The notes under the pieces are model-generated. The model ran no database searches. It saw only the letters and a list, made by a program, of their open reading frames with translations, and was not told where the DNA came from. Below, in pieces: positions 5,422 through 6,924 of a stretch of 6,924 nucleotides of DNA (the stretch's first letter is position 1; every line of letters starts with the position of its first letter). The stretch lies in the NCBI GenBank assembly GCA_005884745.1, contig VAZU01000088.1, positions 1-6,924 on the forward strand, read 5' to 3'. The position numbers and the translations under genes are program-made. The stretch is from Alphaproteobacteria bacterium (lineage in GTDB: Bacteria > Pseudomonadota > Alphaproteobacteria > Rhizobiales > Xanthobacteraceae).

Positions 5422-5547
5422 GGCACTGCCGGCGGTCCGGTCATTCCTCGAACAGCTCGCGCGGGCGGTGTGCAGGGCAACGTCGTCTCGCCCGGGGCGA
5501 ACGAGTCCATCATTGCGAATTACAAGCGAGAGGCGGGGCGCCATCCG

Positions 5548-5578
5548 AAAACTTGCCGATGCTCCCGAAGCGGCGAGC
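5548..5578 (-). terminator. Possible weak terminator after arsM
   Basis: Reading minus, just past the arsM stop, GCTC (5578-5575) and CCG (5573-5571) pair with CGG (5567-5565) and GAGC (5564-5561) around a CTT loop with one bulged base. A short TTTT at 5551-5548 follows after about 9 nt. The T run is short and offset, so this is a marginal candidate. Confidence 0.22.
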
Positions 5579-5581
5579 CGG

Positions 5582-6409
5582 TCACTTTAGTCGATTGATC
5601 GGTTTCACCGCCCGCACGAACGCGCTCATGAATTTTCCGTCGACTTGCGGAGCCAGTGCGTCGACATCGATGCCCTTGCCGTTCAAGAACTCGCGCGCGT
5701 CCTCGACGTCGTAGACCCGCGTCGGCTCGATGCTGATCGCCTCGAATCCGGCTGTTGCCAGCTTTTCGGCATATTCGATGTCCTCGAGCGCGCCGGCGAT
5801 GCAGCCGACCCACAGCAGAATGTCTTTCCGGATTGGAGCGGGCACCTCGCCGCGCGTCACCACGTCGGAGACGGCAAACCGGCCTCCAGGCTTGAGCACC
5901 CGAAAGGCTTCGCGCAGCACCCGATCCTTGTCGCCCGACAAGTTGATGACGCAGTTCGAGATGACGACGTCGACGCAACCGTCGGGCAGCGGTATGTCCT
6001 CGATCTCGCCCTTGAGAAATTCCACGTTCTCGACGCCCGCCTTGCGCTGGTTTTCGCGGGCGAGCGCCAGCATCTCGTCCGTCATATCGAGCCCATAGGC
6101 CTTGCCGTTCGGCCCGACGCGCCGCGCCGACAGCAGCACGTCGATGCCGCCGCCCGAGCCGAGGTCGAGCACGGTTTCGCCCGGCTCGAGCCGCGCCAGC
6201 GCGGTCGGATTGCCGCAGCCCAGCGAAGCCAGCACCGCCGCCTCGGGCAATGCGCCCGTTTCGGAATCGTCGTAGTGATCGGACGTGATCGGATTGCTCG
6301 CTCCGCGCGCCGCGGACGCCCCGCAACAGGAGCCTGCTTGCGAACGCACCCGCAGGGCGGCTTGGCCGTATTTCTCCTGCACCGCCGCTTTCACGTCGAT
6401 CTCGCTCAT
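5582..6409 (-). CDS. arsM: Arsenite S-adenosylmethionine methyltransferase
   Basis: Class I SAM-dependent methyltransferase that methylates As(III) to mono-, di- and trimethylarsenicals in the cytoplasm (ArsM/AS3MT family). The protein has 275 residues, usual for bacterial ArsM. Visible features are an N-terminal SCCG (27-30), SLGCGNP with C65, the SAM-binding VLDLGSGGGID (80-90), LDMTDEML (107-114), SNCVINL with C153, VLKPGGRFAVSD (171-182) and GCIAGA with C203. C65, C153 and C203 correspond by motif to the three cysteines that bind arsenite in characterised ArsM enzymes. The start at 6409 has AAGGAG 8 nt upstream. An in-frame ATG at 6463 would add 18 polar residues without a better site. 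It follows arsR on the same strand after 78 nt and is presumably induced by arsenite through that repressor. Confidence 0.95.
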   Translation of the reverse strand: MSEIDVKAAVQEKYGQAALRVRSQAGSCCGASAARGASNPITSDHYDDSETGALPEAAVLASLGCGNPTALARLEPGETVLDLGSGGGIDVLLSARRVGPNGKAYGLDMTDEMLALARENQRKAGVENVEFLKGEIEDIPLPDGCVDVVISNCVINLSGDKDRVLREAFRVLKPGGRFAVSDVVTRGEVPAPIRKDILLWVGCIAGALEDIEYAEKLATAGFEAISIEPTRVYDVEDAREFLNGKGIDVDALAPQVDGKFMSAFVRAVKPINRLK

Positions 6410-6487
6410 GGTCTTCGCTCCTTCATTTTCGTCCCTCGCTTCGATGGGATGCGAAAACCGCATCGGCCGTGCCGTGCGGGCAGATCT

Positions 6488-6844
6488 TCATGCCACCCCA
6501 TCCTTGTTGGAGAGAATGACTGCCCGGCCCGTCTTGCCGGCAGGCCCGCACCGGTTTGGCGGGCCTTCGCAGCAGTTCTCCGTGAGATAGCCCAGCAGCG
6601 CACGCATCGTGTCGAACCGCGCGGCATAGATCATGGAGCGGCCCGCGCGCCGGACCGTGACGAGCCCCGCCTGGCGCAAGCGGTCGAAGTGGAACGACAG
6701 GGTGTTGGGCGGCAGGCCGAGCGCAGCCGCCACCTGGCCGGCCGGCAAGCCGTCCGGCCCCGCCCGCACCAGCAGGCGGAATGTGTCGAGGCGGTTGTCC
6801 TGTGCCAGGGCGGCAAGCGCCGCGAGCACATCGGTCTTTTCCAT
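6488..6844 (-). CDS. arsR: ArsR/SmtB-family arsenic-responsive transcriptional repressor
   Basis: Dimeric winged-helix repressor of 118 residues that would release DNA on binding As(III). It begins MEKTDVLAALAALAQDNRLD (1-20). The recognition helix region is LPPNTLSFHFDRLRQAGLV (44-62), followed by the wing RRAGRSMIYAARF (65-77). The usual DNA-binding-helix cysteine motif of R773-type ArsR is absent. Instead, a C-terminal cluster C91-C92-x6-C99 (ENCCEGPPNRC) resembles the C-terminal As(III) site of the Acidithiobacillus ferrooxidans ArsR type. I place the start at 6844, where the typical family N-terminus begins. Upstream in-frame starts exist (ATG 6871, TTG 6880) but lie inside the promoter. 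No ribosome-binding site precedes 6844, which fits a leaderless transcript. It is the first gene of an arsR-arsM unit and probably autoregulated. Confidence 0.92.
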   Translation of the reverse strand: MEKTDVLAALAALAQDNRLDTFRLLVRAGPDGLPAGQVAAALGLPPNTLSFHFDRLRQAGLVTVRRAGRSMIYAARFDTMRALLGYLTENCCEGPPNRCGPAGKTGRAVILSNKDGVA

Positions 6845-6892
6845 GATTCTACGAATATCGAAATGAATCATGCCTGTCAAGGCTCATTTCGA
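6845..6892 (-). promoter_or_regulatory. arsR promoter with overlapping dyad operator
   Basis: On the minus strand, TTGACA at 6880-6875 is a perfect -35 box. A 17-nt spacer leads to TATTCG (6857-6852), a weak -10. The predicted transcription start is then at or next to the arsR ATG. A perfect 9-bp inverted repeat (TCGAAATGA 6858-6866, TCATTTCGA 6884-6892) brackets the -35 box, with an inner GCCT/AGGC pair. Smaller dyads (ATTC-TAC-GAAT at 6846-6856; GATTC 6845-6849 with GAATC 6865-6869) cover the -10. This arrangement suits ArsR autorepression, although which dyad is the true operator is inferred. Confidence 0.65.
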
Positions 6893-6924
6893 CAGCCGTG
6901 GAAATAAATCGCGCCGTTCTCGAT

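Noticed and set aside
5488..5500. TCGCC-CGG-GGCGA hairpin between the 82-residue gene and arsM as a shared terminator
   Set aside because: Short 5-bp stem with a 3-nt loop and no T run on either strand; such GC-rich dyads are common by chance at this composition.
6871..6880. Upstream in-frame starts (ATG 6871, TTG 6880) for arsR
   Set aside because: The TTG is the first three bases of the TTGACA -35 box, and the ATG lies in the promoter spacer; neither has a ribosome-binding site, and the typical family N-terminus begins at 6844.
5645..6907. 420-codon open frame on the plus strand
   Set aside because: Antisense shadow of arsM and arsR, both of which are unambiguous on the minus strand.

Overview
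The window looks like chromosomal DNA from a high-GC alphaproteobacterium, most likely of the Bradyrhizobium/Rhodopseudomonas group. This rests on three things: strong third-position GC bias; a long palindromic intergenic repeat whose spurious translations resemble those often seen in Bradyrhizobiaceae; and several tiny conserved-hypothetical proteins of types I associate with that family. The genus call is recall-based inference, because no search was run. Most ORFs of similar length on opposite strands are antisense shadows caused by the high GC content.

Layout, left to right. (1) Positions 1-2106, minus strand: the promoter-proximal end of a peptide/nickel-type ABC importer operon. It holds a complete secreted substrate-binding protein (2106-568) and, 6 nt downstream, a DppB-like permease that runs off the left edge. 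(2) 2185-2277: an imperfect palindromic repeat that also supplies the stop codon of the next gene. (3) 2274-3104, minus: a classical short-chain dehydrogenase/reductase. (4) 3194-3367, plus: the N-terminal stub of a GT4-type glycosyltransferase, probably a pseudogene. (5) 3479-5421: a cluster of small genes. These are an orphan single-domain response regulator (minus), a 64-residue protein (plus), a 123-residue protein with one C-terminal membrane anchor (minus), and an 82-residue conserved hypothetical (plus). (6) 5582-6844, minus: an arsR-arsM pair, meaning an arsenic-responsive repressor followed by arsenite S-adenosylmethionine methyltransferase, with a dyad-rich promoter at the right edge.

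The most interesting reading concerns the small-gene cluster. The 123-residue anchored protein has upstream a textbook match to the alphaproteobacterial general-stress (EcfG/sigma-ecfG) promoter, GGAAC-N17-CGTT. The facing 64-residue gene has a near-consensus GGAAC-N16-AGTT placed at the right distance. The two genes converge and overlap by 11 bp at their 3' ends, so a shared stress signal would drive two transcripts into each other.

The arsenic module is also informative. A 9-bp perfect inverted repeat flanks a TTGACA box, further dyads cover the -10 region, and the implied transcription start falls at or next to the arsR ATG, which suggests a leaderless mRNA. ArsR carries a C-terminal Cys-Cys-x6-Cys cluster and ArsM has the full set of conserved cysteines. 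No arsenite efflux gene is visible in the window, although one could lie beyond the right edge.
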